Below, in pieces: positions 11,402-22,143 of a stretch of DNA of 64,000 bases. Origin of the DNA: Flammulina velutipes (Eukaryota; Basidiomycota; Agaricomycetes; Agaricales; Physalacriaceae); contig CM022373.1 of the NCBI GenBank assembly GCA_011800155.1, positions 1,674,001 through 1,738,000 of the forward strand, in the 5' to 3' direction. The first letter of the stretch is position 1. Each line of letters opens with the position of its first letter. The notes beneath the pieces are model-generated. The model made no database searches. It was not told the DNA's origin and saw only the letters and a program-made list of their open reading frames with translations. Both the position numbers and the translations under genes were made by a program.

Positions 11402-11848
11402 ACAAACAGTTGAGATAACTAATAGATAAATAGAAAGGTCGTTGTATAAATAAGAAGAGGGAAGAGGAGGATGGGAGAGCGAAAAACAGAGTGGCTATAG
11501 CACCCAATACAGGTAAGTAAATGATGCTCAAGAGTGAAGCTCTGTTGCATACCTATAGCACCCAATACAGACACAAGAAAAGCGAAGCTTTTCAAAGGCA
11601 AGAGAAGTGGACTGTGTGGACACAGTAATAAGCATCAGTTTGCGAGGCAAACTGGTAGACATATCAGTCAACAGTGAATAGAACACTAGAGCGAAGCTCT
11701 GTGGACAACAAAGGCAAGTTCACTGCAAACTGGGGCTGTCAGATCGAGCTAGGATCCAACAAGCAGACTGTGCACTCACCTCAATGCACAAGTGCGGAGC
11801 ACAAAGGGCAGAAAGGGTGAGCACACAGCAGACCATTGACTACATGCC

Positions 11849-12625
11849 TTGGAGCGTCCCCTGGCTGCCACTGCGGTTGCAGACATCTCTGGCTTCCTGG
11901 CTCATCCCTCTCGCAAGCCTCCTCTTCGTGATTGGCAGCGCTTGGCCGGATATTTGAACTGGGCTCTCAATGTCCTGCCTTGGGCTCGTCCAGCGTTGAC
12001 TGAGATGTATCGCAAAATGCGGGGCAAGTCTATTAGCTTTCGCGGTATCCCTATCAACGTGGAGGTGAAGCAGGACTTGACTTGGTTTATCACTGTTGCA
12101 GAGCAGTGCATTGGCATTCGTTTCGCAGATGCGCAGTCTTGGGCAGACTCTGATGCAGACTTTGTTGGTTGGACCGATGCAAGCAACCTGGGCTTATCCT
12201 TTGTCTATGCAGGCAATGGGTTCGCTTATCAGCTTCGTCCACCAGCAGCTACAGCACCGAAGACAGACATATTCTTTCGTGAGCTGCTAGCTATTCTCTG
12301 TCTCATCCATCATGCCGCTTCAATGTTCTCTCCCCCTCGTCGAATCCTTATCCACTCGGACAGCATGGACTCTGTTGCAGTCTTCAACAGCTTGGCCGCT
12401 TCCGAGTCCTCTCACAACTCCATTCTTCTTGCTGTTGCTGAGATCGTTCTGTGCACCGGCATTGATGTCCGAGTTCGGCACATTGCTGGTAAGCTGAACG
12501 TCCGGGCAGACCTATTGTCTCGTCTGTTGTTTGTTGATTATGGCAAGCAGTTTCTCTCTGACCGCGTCCGCTTGTTTGAGCCTCCAAGAGAGCTCCTGCC
12601 GACGCGATGGAGAGAGTGCTTTTAG
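11849..12625 (+). CDS. Retroelement RNase H segment (DIRS/Ngaro-type), 5'-truncated
   Basis: The protein lacks the RT palm and its YxDD motif; the open frame starts at a TTG after an in-frame stop, so the 5' part is missing. Visible RNase H landmarks are VGWTDASNLG (first Asp), FFRELLAILCLIH (Glu), ILIHSDSMDSVAVFNSL (Asp) and VRHIAGKLNVRADLLSR (last Asp). The final 19 nt overlap the next ORF in another frame, as is common between RT/RNase H and recombinase ORFs in tyrosine-recombinase retroelements. RNase H would degrade the RNA strand during reverse transcription. Confidence 0.7.
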   Translation: MERPLAATAVADISGFLAHPSRKPPLRDWQRLAGYLNWALNVLPWARPALTEMYRKMRGKSISFRGIPINVEVKQDLTWFITVAEQCIGIRFADAQSWADSDADFVGWTDASNLGLSFVYAGNGFAYQLRPPAATAPKTDIFFRELLAILCLIHHAASMFSPPRRILIHSDSMDSVAVFNSLAASESSHNSILLAVAEIVLCTGIDVRVRHIAGKLNVRADLLSRLLFVDYGKQFLSDRVRLFEPPRELLPTRWRECF

Positions 12626-13608
12626 AGGCCTTGGGCGAGGAGAGTGTGCACAAATCTGCCATCTCTTCTCGCCCACCCATGGACTTGGAGAAACTAGACG
12701 AACTTGTCCTCTATCTCCAGGTCCATGCCATCGAGCGCTCCACTCGCAACAACTACGCTACTGGGGCCCGCGATTATCTCCGGTTTTGCAGAATCCATAA
12801 CCTCCCACTCGATCCCACTCCCCAGACTCTATCTCGCTATATTGCATACACCTCTCGTTTCATTGCTTCGGGTCCCAAGTACTTAACTGGGGCTCGTCAC
12901 TTTCTCAAGGACTTCTTTCCGGATTTTACAGCTGCCAGAGCGGATGCTGCAGTGCAGGCCACCATTCGCGGTTCCAAGAAGCTTCGAGCTGACCCCATAC
13001 GTCGTAAGCCTCCACTCCGGACCTCTCATCTTCAAGCATTCCTTGATATTGCCAATACTTCCGGTCTCTACAACGACCTTCTCTTCATTACCATGCTTGC
13101 TTGTGGCTTCTATGCCCTTCATCGAATGGGTGAGCTCACTTAGCCCAACCAGCACTCACTTCGAGATTGGAGAAAGATCATCAAACGAGCTTCTCTCCAT
13201 TTCTCCAAAGGCGAAGCTGGCTACACACTTCCTTATCACAAAAGCAACCCATTCTATCATGGCTCTGCCATTCTTTTCACAGATCAGGACATTGCCAACC
13301 CTTCGGAGCTGCTTAGGCGCTTCGTGAAGCGTAGGGATCGTCTCCATGATGCGAGAGCTGCACTCTTTATCTGTGAAGATGGTTCTATTCCAACTCGTTC
13401 TTGGTTCGAGTCCAGGTTCTTCACTGTGGTTGGCAAGGAGTATGGACTTCACTCAGTCCGTGCTGGTGGTGCCACTTTCTATGCCGGACTTGGTGTTTCT
13501 GAAGCGGTGATGCAGGCACTAGGGCGGTGGTCATCATCTGCTTGGACTATCTACATTCGTGATAATCCTGCTGTACGCGCTGCTCAAGAGCTAGCTGGTC
13601 GCAATTAA
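12607..13608 (+). pseudogene. Tyrosine recombinase of a DIRS/Ngaro-like retroelement, with an internal stop
   Basis: Starting at ATG 12,607, the protein has an N-terminal SAM-like core-binding part (STRNNYATGARDYLRFC). The catalytic domain carries the first Arg (ALHRMGEL), the HSVR box (LHSVRAGGATFYAGLG), ALGRW in place of the second His, and a candidate nucleophile Tyr in TIYIRDNP. A TAG at 13,141-13,143, just after the RMGEL motif, breaks the ORF, but the same frame then stays open to the TAA at 13,606. In such elements the recombinase integrates a circular DNA copy without making target duplications. The single stop implies recent loss of function, or a readthrough codon, which I consider less likely. 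Confidence 0.8.
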
Positions 13609-13690
13609 ATCATCCTTTTTCCTACTCTCCTCGCGTCTCGTTCACATTTCTTTCACCACCACCATCCCCCACACACATCACATCATACGC

Positions 13691-13777
13691 CTATAGCCGT
13701 TCTCGATCCGCAATTCTATGGGGGGCTTCGGCCCCGGTTTTGGCCTACACCCAGCTCTTGTGTCCTTAAGCAGAGGT
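13691..13777 (-). repeat. Inverted repeat, right copy, of the DIRS-like retroelement
   Basis: This is the reverse complement of 11,319-11,401 with a few differences (for example the shared GGGGCTTCGGCCCC hairpin region). It abuts directly the 13,776-13,962 repeat, so the two may be parts of one longer terminus. Confidence 0.7.
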
Positions 13778-13962
13778 CGAAGTAAAGGCGGGTTCCGAGG
13801 GTAAGGAGGCTTTTCAGAGGCCTCTGCCTCGACTCACGGTTCCGTAACCGCACTCCTATCTCCTTCACTATGCCTCCTACCTTATACCACTTGGCCCACG
13901 GCCTTAGCTTCACTCGCTATCTTGCAAACAAGCAAAGTCTGCTCTCTCAAAAAGTTGAGCAA
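13776..13962 (+). repeat. ~185-bp inverted repeat, left copy
   Basis: It matches 19,042-19,226 in inverse orientation. Shared landmarks are AGGCCTCTGCCTCGACTCAC, CTTATACCACTTGG and CAAAGTCTGCTCTC. The pair encloses a minus-strand RT/gag unit and other debris (13.8-19.2 kb), as expected for the termini of a second tyrosine-recombinase retroelement in the opposite orientation to the first. Confidence 0.7.
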
Positions 13963-14299
13963 TTTGGATGTTTTCGTTATTTTCACTACTTTGCTCGCTG
14001 GCGACCCTATCGTGCCATATACCATTCGAACGGTCATTTAACGCGCTACTCGACATCACTTTTCCCTAGTCGCTGCGACCACTCCCTCAATCGCTACAAT
14101 GCAAAGTCTGCTCTCACGGAGTTGAGCACTCGGGTTTCTCGGCCTGTTCCTGGCCCCGGATCTACAGCTATCCGTTCGGTCATTGCACATTCATAAGCCG
14201 GATATATATCCGTATCTTGGCGCGCCTAGAGCGACTGCGCAGCACGCAATCCCGAGTCGGGATTGTGCCTTTGCTCCACTTTTGCTCTTAGGCCTCATT

Positions 14300-15775
14300 C
14301 TAGATCTTGATAGATGCACTTGGCCCTTGGCTTGCACATGGCGCAGTTGTGTTCATGAGAGTGATAGAGTCCGGGGACAGAGACATAGAGCCTTGAGTGA
14401 TATCAACCCAGAAACTGATGATTTTGAGAGAGGTGCCATGCTCCTGCTTCTTGTCGTCGTAAGGACACGCAATGTAGTCCCAGAAGACGAGGAGTTGGAC
14501 TTGACAATGCGGCCGCTGCTTGCCATGGAAAAGGACAAGGTTGCGGTTAAAGTCCCAGCCAAAGAAGTCGTCCATATAATCATGGAGGTCCAGAATGCCT
14601 AACTGCCAGGCAGCCCAGTTAAGAAGGCCAGAAAGCGAACACCAACAACGAGGTGATGTCCGCGTGCCCAGAATAAGGCGACGAACCAAGTGGAAGTGGC
14701 CATCCACAGTGACAACTTGGTGCAACTGCCAAATCGGATGCGCTGGGAGATTAAGGAATGCCTTGGAGACATCACTCTTGAAGAGAACAAGGTCTTCGTG
14801 AGGGTGAGAGCGGCGCACATCATCCAGGACTTGTGCAAATAAATGCATGTCGTCGTACCGGACTTTGGCATCTTCACGAGAGATGCCATCGTTGAGACCA
14901 TTGCCTGAGTGGTCCATCACGATGCGAGCCTTCCCCTTGTCACCGTCGCGCTGCCAGACAACGAACATCGGTGAGGCGCTGGGCTCCAACGACCTGCAGT
15001 CACCTCCTGATCACGGTATTTGCGGATCTCAGCCAAGTCCACCGGGTCGTCTGAGTAGTTCTCATAGCGCTCCTTCAGATGCTGCTCCCACTCGCCATCG
15101 TGGAACGGCCAGAAGCCTACACGAAGCGAACGAATGACAGAGGCAACAAAAGGTTGGTTGGGATGAGTGGAGAGGATGCGTTCAAGACGGTCAACATCAA
15201 AGGGAGTAGAGACTTTGATATAGGTGGATAGCGCAGCCAGTGAGGCTTGGATCTGCGGGTCGTTGAGAATACAATCAGGTGGAGAGGGGAGCGGAGCAGC
15301 AGTATAAGTGGAAGAAATGGAGGGAGGCTCCGTTGATTGAGCAGATAATGATACACGCGGAGTAAAGACATAGCCTCGCTTGAAACGAGGTCCAGGATCT
15401 CCACCAGAGTCCGACGCTTTGCGCTTTCCAAGCGATCTCGTCCTAAGCTGAGCTGCTAGCACTCGTTCCGCCACCAGAGATGCCTCGCTTGGCTGAGAGA
15501 GTGATTCTGCACTGGTCCCTGGTGTTGGCAGCATGTTTACCACTACACTCGGAGCACTGGCCATGCATGCGCTTGGAAGTTTGCGCGTGACATCGATCTA
15601 CAATTATCATTAGAATACAGATCCACATAGCGGAAGGAATGCTCACAAATTCTTGCAAGATGGAAGCTTCGGTGGTAGCTTTGGCCATTCGGCCAAAGAT
15701 GTTCCATCTCACGCCTTTGCCCTTCCAATTGGGTGCATATTTGTTCAGGAAATCCACCGCGGGCATTCGTCCCAT
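14300..15775 (-). pseudogene. DIRS/Ngaro-like gag and reverse transcriptase, frameshifted
   Basis: Read on the minus strand, an N-terminal piece (15,775-15,650, AVDFLNKYAPNWKGKG) is followed by an exon with a start-like ATG at 15,564 and a Ser/Pro-rich region. A helical region (DRLERILSTHPNQPF) comes next. The frame then shifts near 14,990-15,000 into a reverse transcriptase with ARIVMDHSGNGLND, LVLFKSDVSKAFLNL (first catalytic Asp) and LHDYMDDFFGWD (YMDD box). The RT is the group found in tyrosine-recombinase retroelements, and its natural partners (RNase H, recombinase) are seen in the opposite orientation at 11.8-13.6 kb. The frameshift and the missing downstream domains mark it as a relic. 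Confidence 0.75.
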
Positions 15776-16344
15776 GACATAGGGGTGGGCACTAATTCTG
15801 TGGGCACATCAGATAAGTATGGAAAGATACGAGCTGTGTTGTTCACATACACCTACTCGCATGATGAGCTTGGTTTGAGCCCAAATCCGGGATAGAACTT
15901 CCCAATAAGTGAGTGACAGTGATATTTTTCTTGAACATATTGAAGTTGATACAGGAAGACTTCACATATCATGCATGGCAACCTTATATCCAGAGCTATA
16001 GAATGGAATGACAAAGTCAAAGGGATGTTGCACCCTATGCTATATAGATAACTAGTTAATAGTTGATAGTGGCGGCGCCAAATAACTAGTTGTCATCTTA
16101 TTCCCAGTCAAAAGTCTGTATTGGGCAAGTGGTGCAGAGCAGTATCTAATCAGCGGATCGTTGGTCCGATGTTGGCATCATTACTTCAGTCAACACCCAC
16201 ATGTGTACATCTGTGTCCAATAATATACGACCTGTAATGGTCTGAACAGCGCAAGTCGAACACTCTCGTAGTATAGCACCGGGGCAGCGTCCCAACATAC
16301 ATGCCCCTCCTGGAAAAGATTCTAATCACTGTTACTGCACGCTG

Positions 16345-16490
16345 ATGAGCAGTGCAAAAGAACACCACTAAATCACACACACACACACTAACTAGTAGGC
16401 GTGGAAATGCAAGTCTGCTTCGATAGCGGGTCTGCTTTTGAATCGTTTAGAATTCAATGAACTGGTCTTTGGGGTTCGAGAAGGTTGACC
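16345..16490 (+). repeat. LTR-like repeat, second copy
   Basis: Begins TGATGAGCAGTGCAAAAG and contains a (CA)n run and a CTGGTCTTTGGGGTT block. It is the inverse copy of 3,690-3,830. Confidence 0.5.
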
Positions 16491-16531
16491 TTAACATTCT
16501 TTGCTCTTAAGTTTTCTAACAGGTCTTTCTG

Positions 16532-17322
16532 TCAAGCCTCGTTAGTTGCTAACAGTTCTTCGGGGAGTAGTTTCTTCCATAGAGAACGCCATCCGGGATT
16601 CCGACTAAGGAGATCCTTTAGCTTCGATATGCGTTGGTAGCTCTTATGTTTTTCTACTTCCTTCTTAACTGCCGCTTCTTTCGTGGTATTAGCGGGATTT
16701 TCCCGTTTATCTTCAGTCTTGCAACTTTCTAAGGGTTCTGCTCCTTCCAGTACCTCCTCAAGTATCTCACTCAAGTCGGGTTCTTCATCGTCTATTTCCA
16801 CCACTGGTGGCTCCACGAATTTTACTTGTTTCTGTCGAGTAGGGATCACTACTTCCATTCTTAGACCTCTAGGTTGAGGTATCTTCTTTTGTGGTTCAAC
16901 TGGTTCAGGCTCTTCTGGTTTTTTCTTTTCTATAGCGCTATGACTTCTTGTACGATGCTGAGTATTTTAGCTCTCAGAAGGGAGGGTTCTCTGTTGCAGA
17001 CAAACCTCCGTCCATGCTCGAGCCTAATCGAAATCCTCCCTTGAATACGCGGGATCGACCATCGACTGCTGTTGGTATATGGATGTATCAATCGTTTCAG
17101 ATGGAGCAAAGAAGTCTTTCTATTGGATTCCTTCATATGCTTGCACCTGTGGTGTTTTGGTAGTACCTCCGTTGACTACAGAGGCTCCTCCGAATGTCTC
17201 CACTTCTTCTAAGTATTTTTCAGCTACTCTGACCACGTTGACTAAGATCCCTCTTTGTCCAAGAGGATTGTTGAGTGGGATCGGTAAAACCCGCAAGTCA
17301 GTGTATATTGCTGCCCATGCAG
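16532..17322 (-). pseudogene. Second gag-like copy with C-terminal acidic extension
   Basis: 17,322-17,150 repeats the end of the capsid-like region at 3,830-4,000 almost base for base. Further along the minus strand the sequence runs through stops into a Pro/Glu-rich segment and an open piece at 16,858-16,532 (VKFVEPPVVEIDDEEPDLSE, then a lysine-rich helix ending WKKLLPEELLATNEA). This probably preserves the true gag C-terminus lost from the first copy. The frame is broken, so it is a relic. Confidence 0.55.
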
Positions 17323-18107
17323 CCTGTTAAGCCGATCCAAATACTTAAATCTGTAGACCCTACTTGGAATAAAGACACCCCTTGAATTGCAAGATGCACA
17401 CAACGACACAAGGAATATATAGACGTCAACACACTGTACAGAATACAACACAAGATATAGCTATTACAATGATGAGCCATATGAACAAGATACACAAGAT
17501 AGATAAATATAAATGGAAAGATCTATTTATAAGTGGAGAATGAACTCTCTCGTCCTTGAAAGAACGAAGCATGTTAAATGATCCAGAAGGGGTCTGCGAG
17601 AATATAATTATCGAAAGTTGAGTCCATGACACTACTTCATGCAACTTCTGCTGGTACTCTATTTCAGCTGTGTCTGGTCTTGAGAGGGTAGACAGTATTA
17701 GTGAATAGTCTGTCTCGAATCTTTCCTTCTCACTGTCAGATGACAGGAAGTTCAATTTGATTGACCAGAAGTAGTATGGTCTCCATGGAGGGATCCTTTG
17801 GGACTCGTGGCACCTGTGTAGAAATGGACCTTGATAATTGTGAATTTACTAATGAAACCTGCAAATTCTTTGATAAATCCGTGCCTAAAGACTGCAGAGT
17901 TGCCTATGTATCCTCCAACCTTGACTTTGCGATCTTTGAGATAGCTTAAATCATGAAGAAGGACGACAGTAAATTGGTAGCCAATGCTAGACTATTTCCG
18001 CCCTGATTGCGGAGAACAGCAGTCTTAACCCTTTAGGATGGCTTGGTCTCAATATACAGATATGTCCATGTCAGGATTGTGCCTTTGCTTCAGGCCCACT
18101 CTGGATC
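17323..18107. other. Unassigned interval with LTR-like base composition
   Basis: TGTTAAGCCGATCC at about 17,326 begins an AT-rich block that looks like an LTR start, but no partner copy is in the window. Open frames on both strands (for example 17,426-17,755 minus and 17,761-17,949 plus) have no recognisable motif. No gene is called. Confidence 0.3.
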
Positions 18108-18290
18108 TTAATAGATGCACCTGGCTCTTGGCTTGCACATGGTGCAGTGGCGTCCGCAGTGGCAGCCAGGGGACACTCCAGGGCATGTAGTCAATGCTCC
18201 GCACTTGTGCATTGAGGTGAGTGCACAGTCTGCTTGTTGGATCCTAGCTTGATCTGACAGCCCCAGTTTGCATGCAAGTGTCTGGATTGA
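18108..18290 (-). repeat. DIRS-like internal fragment (match to 11,715-11,865)
   Basis: The reverse complement of this block matches the sequence just upstream of the RNase H ORF at 11,715-11,865 (AACTGGGGCTGTCAGATC, CAACAAGCAGACTGTGCACT). Its other end matches about 14,300-14,345. It therefore bridges the RT relic and the RNase H relic, and shows both derive from one family. Confidence 0.55.
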
Positions 18291-18726
18291 GGTAGCCAAG
18301 CTTAAGCACCTTTGACATCCAAACAACTCAACTTGGGATGCCTCCTGTCTGGACATCTACAATAAGACACTAAGGGGTATTGGATGTCATCCCAGATGGC
18401 GGGGGCAGTCTGGAGGTCAGACAGATCAATGTGTACCTAGATTTGCATTACCAACAGCAATGCAATGTTGTAGTTGCGCTTGGATATTAACAAATTCCTT
18501 TAACATACGAGAGCCACCTGTCTTACTAAAGTTCAACAGACTAGACCACATCATCTACCGCATGCATGGAATCTTATTGAATGTTTTATCACATTGGTGC
18601 TTCAAATGACTGAGACATACAGCAGATTAATACTGGCATGCATGATACATCCTCATATATTATATAATATATGGACAAGGTCAATCAATTATGGGTATAT
18701 AAAGTTTTAAAAACAAGCTTAGTAAA

Positions 18727-18830
18727 TCCTCTGATGGCTGAGTGGTCTAATGTGTGTCTGGGCTGTGTGTAACGCTAGTGCATGATTCAACTTTTCCTTC
18801 AAAAGGTCGCAAGTTCAATTCCCTGAGGTG
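18727..18830 (+). other. tRNA-like sequence (Ser/Leu-type), possibly SINE or pseudogene
   Basis: An A-box-like TGGCTGAGTGG at 18,735-18,745 and a B-box-like CAAGTTCAATTCC around 18,810-18,822 lie 64 nt apart, which would suit a class II tRNA with a long variable arm or an intron. CCTC at the start can pair with GAGG at the end. The T-arm stem pairs poorly and no clean cloverleaf could be drawn, so a tRNA-derived repeat or pseudogene is more likely than a working gene. Confidence 0.35.
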
Positions 18831-19041
18831 TCAAAAAATTTAATGTAGAAAAAGTGTGGTTTTGCTCGAGAGCACAGTCATTATAGACTATAGCTATATA
18901 GAAACTTTCTGTTCATGATTTGGAAAGAGAACTGAGTGGGGGAGAAGAGGTAATAGTATAAAACTACCATAACATAGATTTAGCCAAAAAAAAAAGCTAT
19001 TGTCACACAAACTGTAAGTCTTAATAGCGAAAACATTGAAA

Positions 19042-19226
19042 GTGCTCAACTTTTTGAGAGCAGACTTTGCTTGTTTGCAAGATAGCGAGTGAAGCTATGG
19101 CCGCGGACCAAGTGGTATAAGGTAGGAGGCATAGTGAAGGAGATAGGAGTGCGGTTACGGAACCGTGAGTCGAGGCAGAGGCCTCTGAAAAGCCTCCTTA
19201 CCCTTGGAACCCGCCTTTACTTCGAA
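19042..19226 (-). repeat. ~185-bp inverted repeat, right copy
   Basis: Inverse copy of 13,776-13,962 (see there). Confidence 0.7.
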
Positions 19227-19345
19227 CAAACTGTGGCCTCTTTGAACCAGTGATGTTCTTTGGTCTTATGAATTCCCCTCCTATATTTCAAGCAATGATG
19301 AATACCATTCTCAAGGACTTGAACTGGGATCCTCAATTGAGACAA
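19218..19345 (+). pseudogene. Gypsy reverse transcriptase fragment
   Basis: The plus strand reads CGLFEPVMFFGLMNSPPIFQ, then AMMNTILKDL, the RT palm segment before the YxDD box of Ty3/gypsy elements. It resembles the minus-strand pol at about 24,660-24,720. It is only about 40 codons long and is cut off on both sides. Confidence 0.6.
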
Positions 19346-19469
19346 TCACGCTGCTGTGGCCGACCCACCCAAAGAATCAGGTGTGTGTTGCTGTGTTATT
19401 TTACTTCGCGTTGACTGTGTGCTGATATCAGATGTAGAATATCTTCACTGCATTGATGCGCGAGCATAT

Positions 19470-19780
19470 CCAGGTTGGCGGCTGAGCTAGACCGCTACTT
19501 GGCAGACAGCCGTGTCACTACCGAGAACCCGCTTGGCTAGTGGATCAACAATCGCGCGTATCCAACACTTGCTGTGATGGTCATCGATTATCATACCACA
19601 CCAGGTATGTTTGTAGCACTCCTCCCAAACAGTGCATGCCACATCGTATGCCTCAGTTTCCCATTTTGCGGGCCAATGGAGCCGCTTGAAGTAGTCCATC
19701 TTCAACGATGGATGGAGAACTACATAGGCAGTGTTAGCATAGTATGCAAGAGACAACGAAAGACCACACATTGATAGCAA
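19470..19780. pseudogene. Two hAT transposase fragments in opposite orientation
   Basis: Plus strand 19,480-19,613 reads ELDRYLADSRVTTENPLG, a stop, then WINNRAYPTLAVMVIDYH: the hAT C-terminal dimerisation region. Minus strand 19,720-19,620 reads VLHPSLKMDYFKRLHWPAKW, a segment that normally lies just upstream of it. Both match the intact hAT gene at 29.7-30.1 kb. The inversion between adjoining pieces indicates rearrangement of an older copy. Confidence 0.65.
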
Positions 19781-19924
19781 TTATATAAATCTCTGAGTCG
19801 TCAGTCTGTGCATAATACTTGTTCATACACACATAGTCGCTGGCCTCTTACTTGTCTGATGGCAGATTGCTACCAGCGTAGTAAAAAATCTTTACAGAAC
19901 GACAGGTTTCATTCATATTCATAG

Positions 19925-20514
19925 AGTAGATGGACAGAATCCAGGACAGTAAGGCCTTGTATAGTGTCAGGCAGACCCAGAGTTGCCAAGGTCCAATCCT
20001 GAAGTTCGTTCCACTGATATACCATCAGTAACACTGCATGTCCTTTACGTGCTGAGGGGTTGGCCACTGAACTACACCAGCGACCTTGCCTAGATTCATA
20101 TGGGGAGCTTTGTGAGAGATAATGAGACCTAGGAACTTGATGGACTCAGCTTCAAACACACACTTCTCCAGTTTAGCATAGAGGTTCTTGAAGTCGTTTA
20201 AGGACTTGGCGTACAAACTTGCGGTGCTCGTCAAGGGTTTCAGTGAATATCAGGATATCCATAACAACCTTGCCAAAGTCGATGAGGTACTTTACTAACT
20301 CCAAGACGATGTTTGCTGCGGGCAGCAGCCCAAAGGGGAAACTCTTGGGGACACTTATGAGTTCGATGTTATATTTGACGTGTAGGATTATAATAGCCAA
20401 CTCCATCATTGGTGTCTCTAGGAGGAGCAGGAGCTGGAGTACCGCGTGGATCCAAGAACTCTCTAGGAGCGGGAAAGTTGTCAAAGCCCGGAAGCATGGT
20501 ACCGTGTAGATCAC
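19925..20514 (-). pseudogene. Decayed gypsy RT fragments
   Basis: The minus strand carries CVFEAESIKFLGLIISHKAP, then VVQWPTPQHVKDMQ, and upstream, in another frame, FPFGLLPAANIVLELVKYL and VVMDILIFTETLDEHRKFV. These match the RT thumb and post-YxDD region of the gypsy pol at 22-24.8 kb. The YxDD tyrosine is absent and several frames are needed, so this is a relic. Confidence 0.65.
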
Positions 20515-21648
20515 TCAAGTCGAACGACCTATCAAAAATCAGAATCAAGCAAGATATACAAAAATAGAGGATACCAAGCAAAACTGAGTCGTGTTCTCCA
20601 GTAATATCCCCAACTAGGCTGACAGAAAGCGAAGTCACGGGTCTCTCTGTTACCCCACCATTAATTCTGGCAGCCCAGGTTACGGCCCTAGTCGCTATCC
20701 TAATGTTGTGCAGAGATATAGTTCTTGCAGCGGAAAAGATTATGGTCAGTTAGGCCAAGTTTATCTGGTGTCGACCCTCATTGTGTTATACATAGAAGGA
20801 AAAACGAAGCGAGCCACCTCCAGGAGGAACATACAGTCCTAAAGCTATGTTAGTAGACAATATTAAAGAGAAGTATAGCACCATATACCTCAGCATAGTC
20901 AAAAGCATGATGCAAACTGATGATAGACTATAAGCTAGGCAACAACCAGGACAGCCACAGGGAGGCCAAGTTGGCCAAGTTGGTGGTGGCACCGGAGTAG
21001 GTGGCCCAGCTGCTGTGGTTGTTCCACTGTTGCAGCCTGGGGGTACTCAAACTACTACTGGAATACCTCGAAAAAATGCTCAAGCAGCACATAGATTCAA
21101 TGATGCTATTCATACATGTAGTGTAACTCAAGCTTATTGGCAGAATAGAATTCAATAGACTTGGTTCTGCTACATTACTAGGATTCACCCAACTGTCGTA
21201 CAAATGCCAGTGCTTGTACCCATAAGGTTCTTCGGTCTCTGGTAATTGAGATGCTCGTGGAGCATCTCACTCAACCTTCATTGTGGTAAGAGGACAGTCG
21301 GTGTCTGGAACCTCAATCAATGAGAGATGTTAAGGATGTTGTGAAGCCAAGCTAGGCAGTGCTTGGGGCTCTCTCTCAGCAGGTAGAGCCTCGAGAAGGG
21401 TAGAGCCATTGTTATAGATATTGTGATGACAGAGAATATCTTGGTCCTCTAGTTCCTCCCAGTCTATACCGTAGTGAGTGATCTCGTCGAGGTCATCATC
21501 TGGACATTCCAGTGGAGTTTCTGTGGTCTATAAACTCATTGTCATTGCCGTCAGGAGAACTACATGTAAAAATAGGCTGCCTACTCATTTTACTGCGCAG
21601 CTTGGCACCAGTACAGGGACTGTGCAACAAGACATGTCTGGTACTTAC
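20515..21648. other. Unassigned interval
   Basis: The plus strand from about 20,940 to 21,150 encodes a Gln/Gly-rich stretch (QQPGQPQGGQVGQVGGGTG), then a helical piece ending in a stop. It could be an exon of a degraded gene, but no start, family or splice pattern is clear. The rest shows nothing recognisable. Confidence 0.3.
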
Positions 21649-22143
21649 TGTCAAGGACGGAGTCCGGCGTGAACCAAACAACCACCCAAGTCGCGATCGG
21701 ACAGAGAGAGCGATGAGAGAGATAAGCAGATAGAAGTAGATTGAGTGTATGAGAAAGCCTGGCTCGATACAGTACTGGGACGTCCGAGTAGTGTAGAGAC
21801 GAAGAGGACAAACTAAGGAAATATCTAGAAAGGCCGTGGATATATAAGTAGAGTGTTCGTGGAAACGATGAGCACCGATGGTGCAATAATAAGCAATGCT
21901 GTTATGGACGGAGTATGTACGGGCTCTGACTATACTGACCCGGACCGGAACATCTGACTTGTAATAGTGGAAGGTTGTAGTGCACCCGACGAGTGAGGAA
22001 CCCATGTGTCATATGTGATTTATCAGACACGTTGCGATAAGGGCTTATCGCGACGCGTCTGACCAATCGTGATGTGTCATCACAAAGATAAGCGCCACCC
22101 AACAGCCGGGGTGGGGGAAGCAAAATTGATGCACTTCGTGACA
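21649..22143 (-). repeat. 3' LTR of the chromoviral gypsy element
   Basis: Read on the minus strand the 495-bp unit begins TGTCACGAAG at 22,143 and ends CCTTGACA at 21,649, giving the expected TGTCA...TGACA termini. It lies directly after a purine-rich tract (AAAGAGGAGGTAT) that can serve as the polypurine primer. Part of it (21,649-21,900) recurs at 46,751-46,990, confirming a dispersed LTR. The other LTR of this element is missing. Confidence 0.8.
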
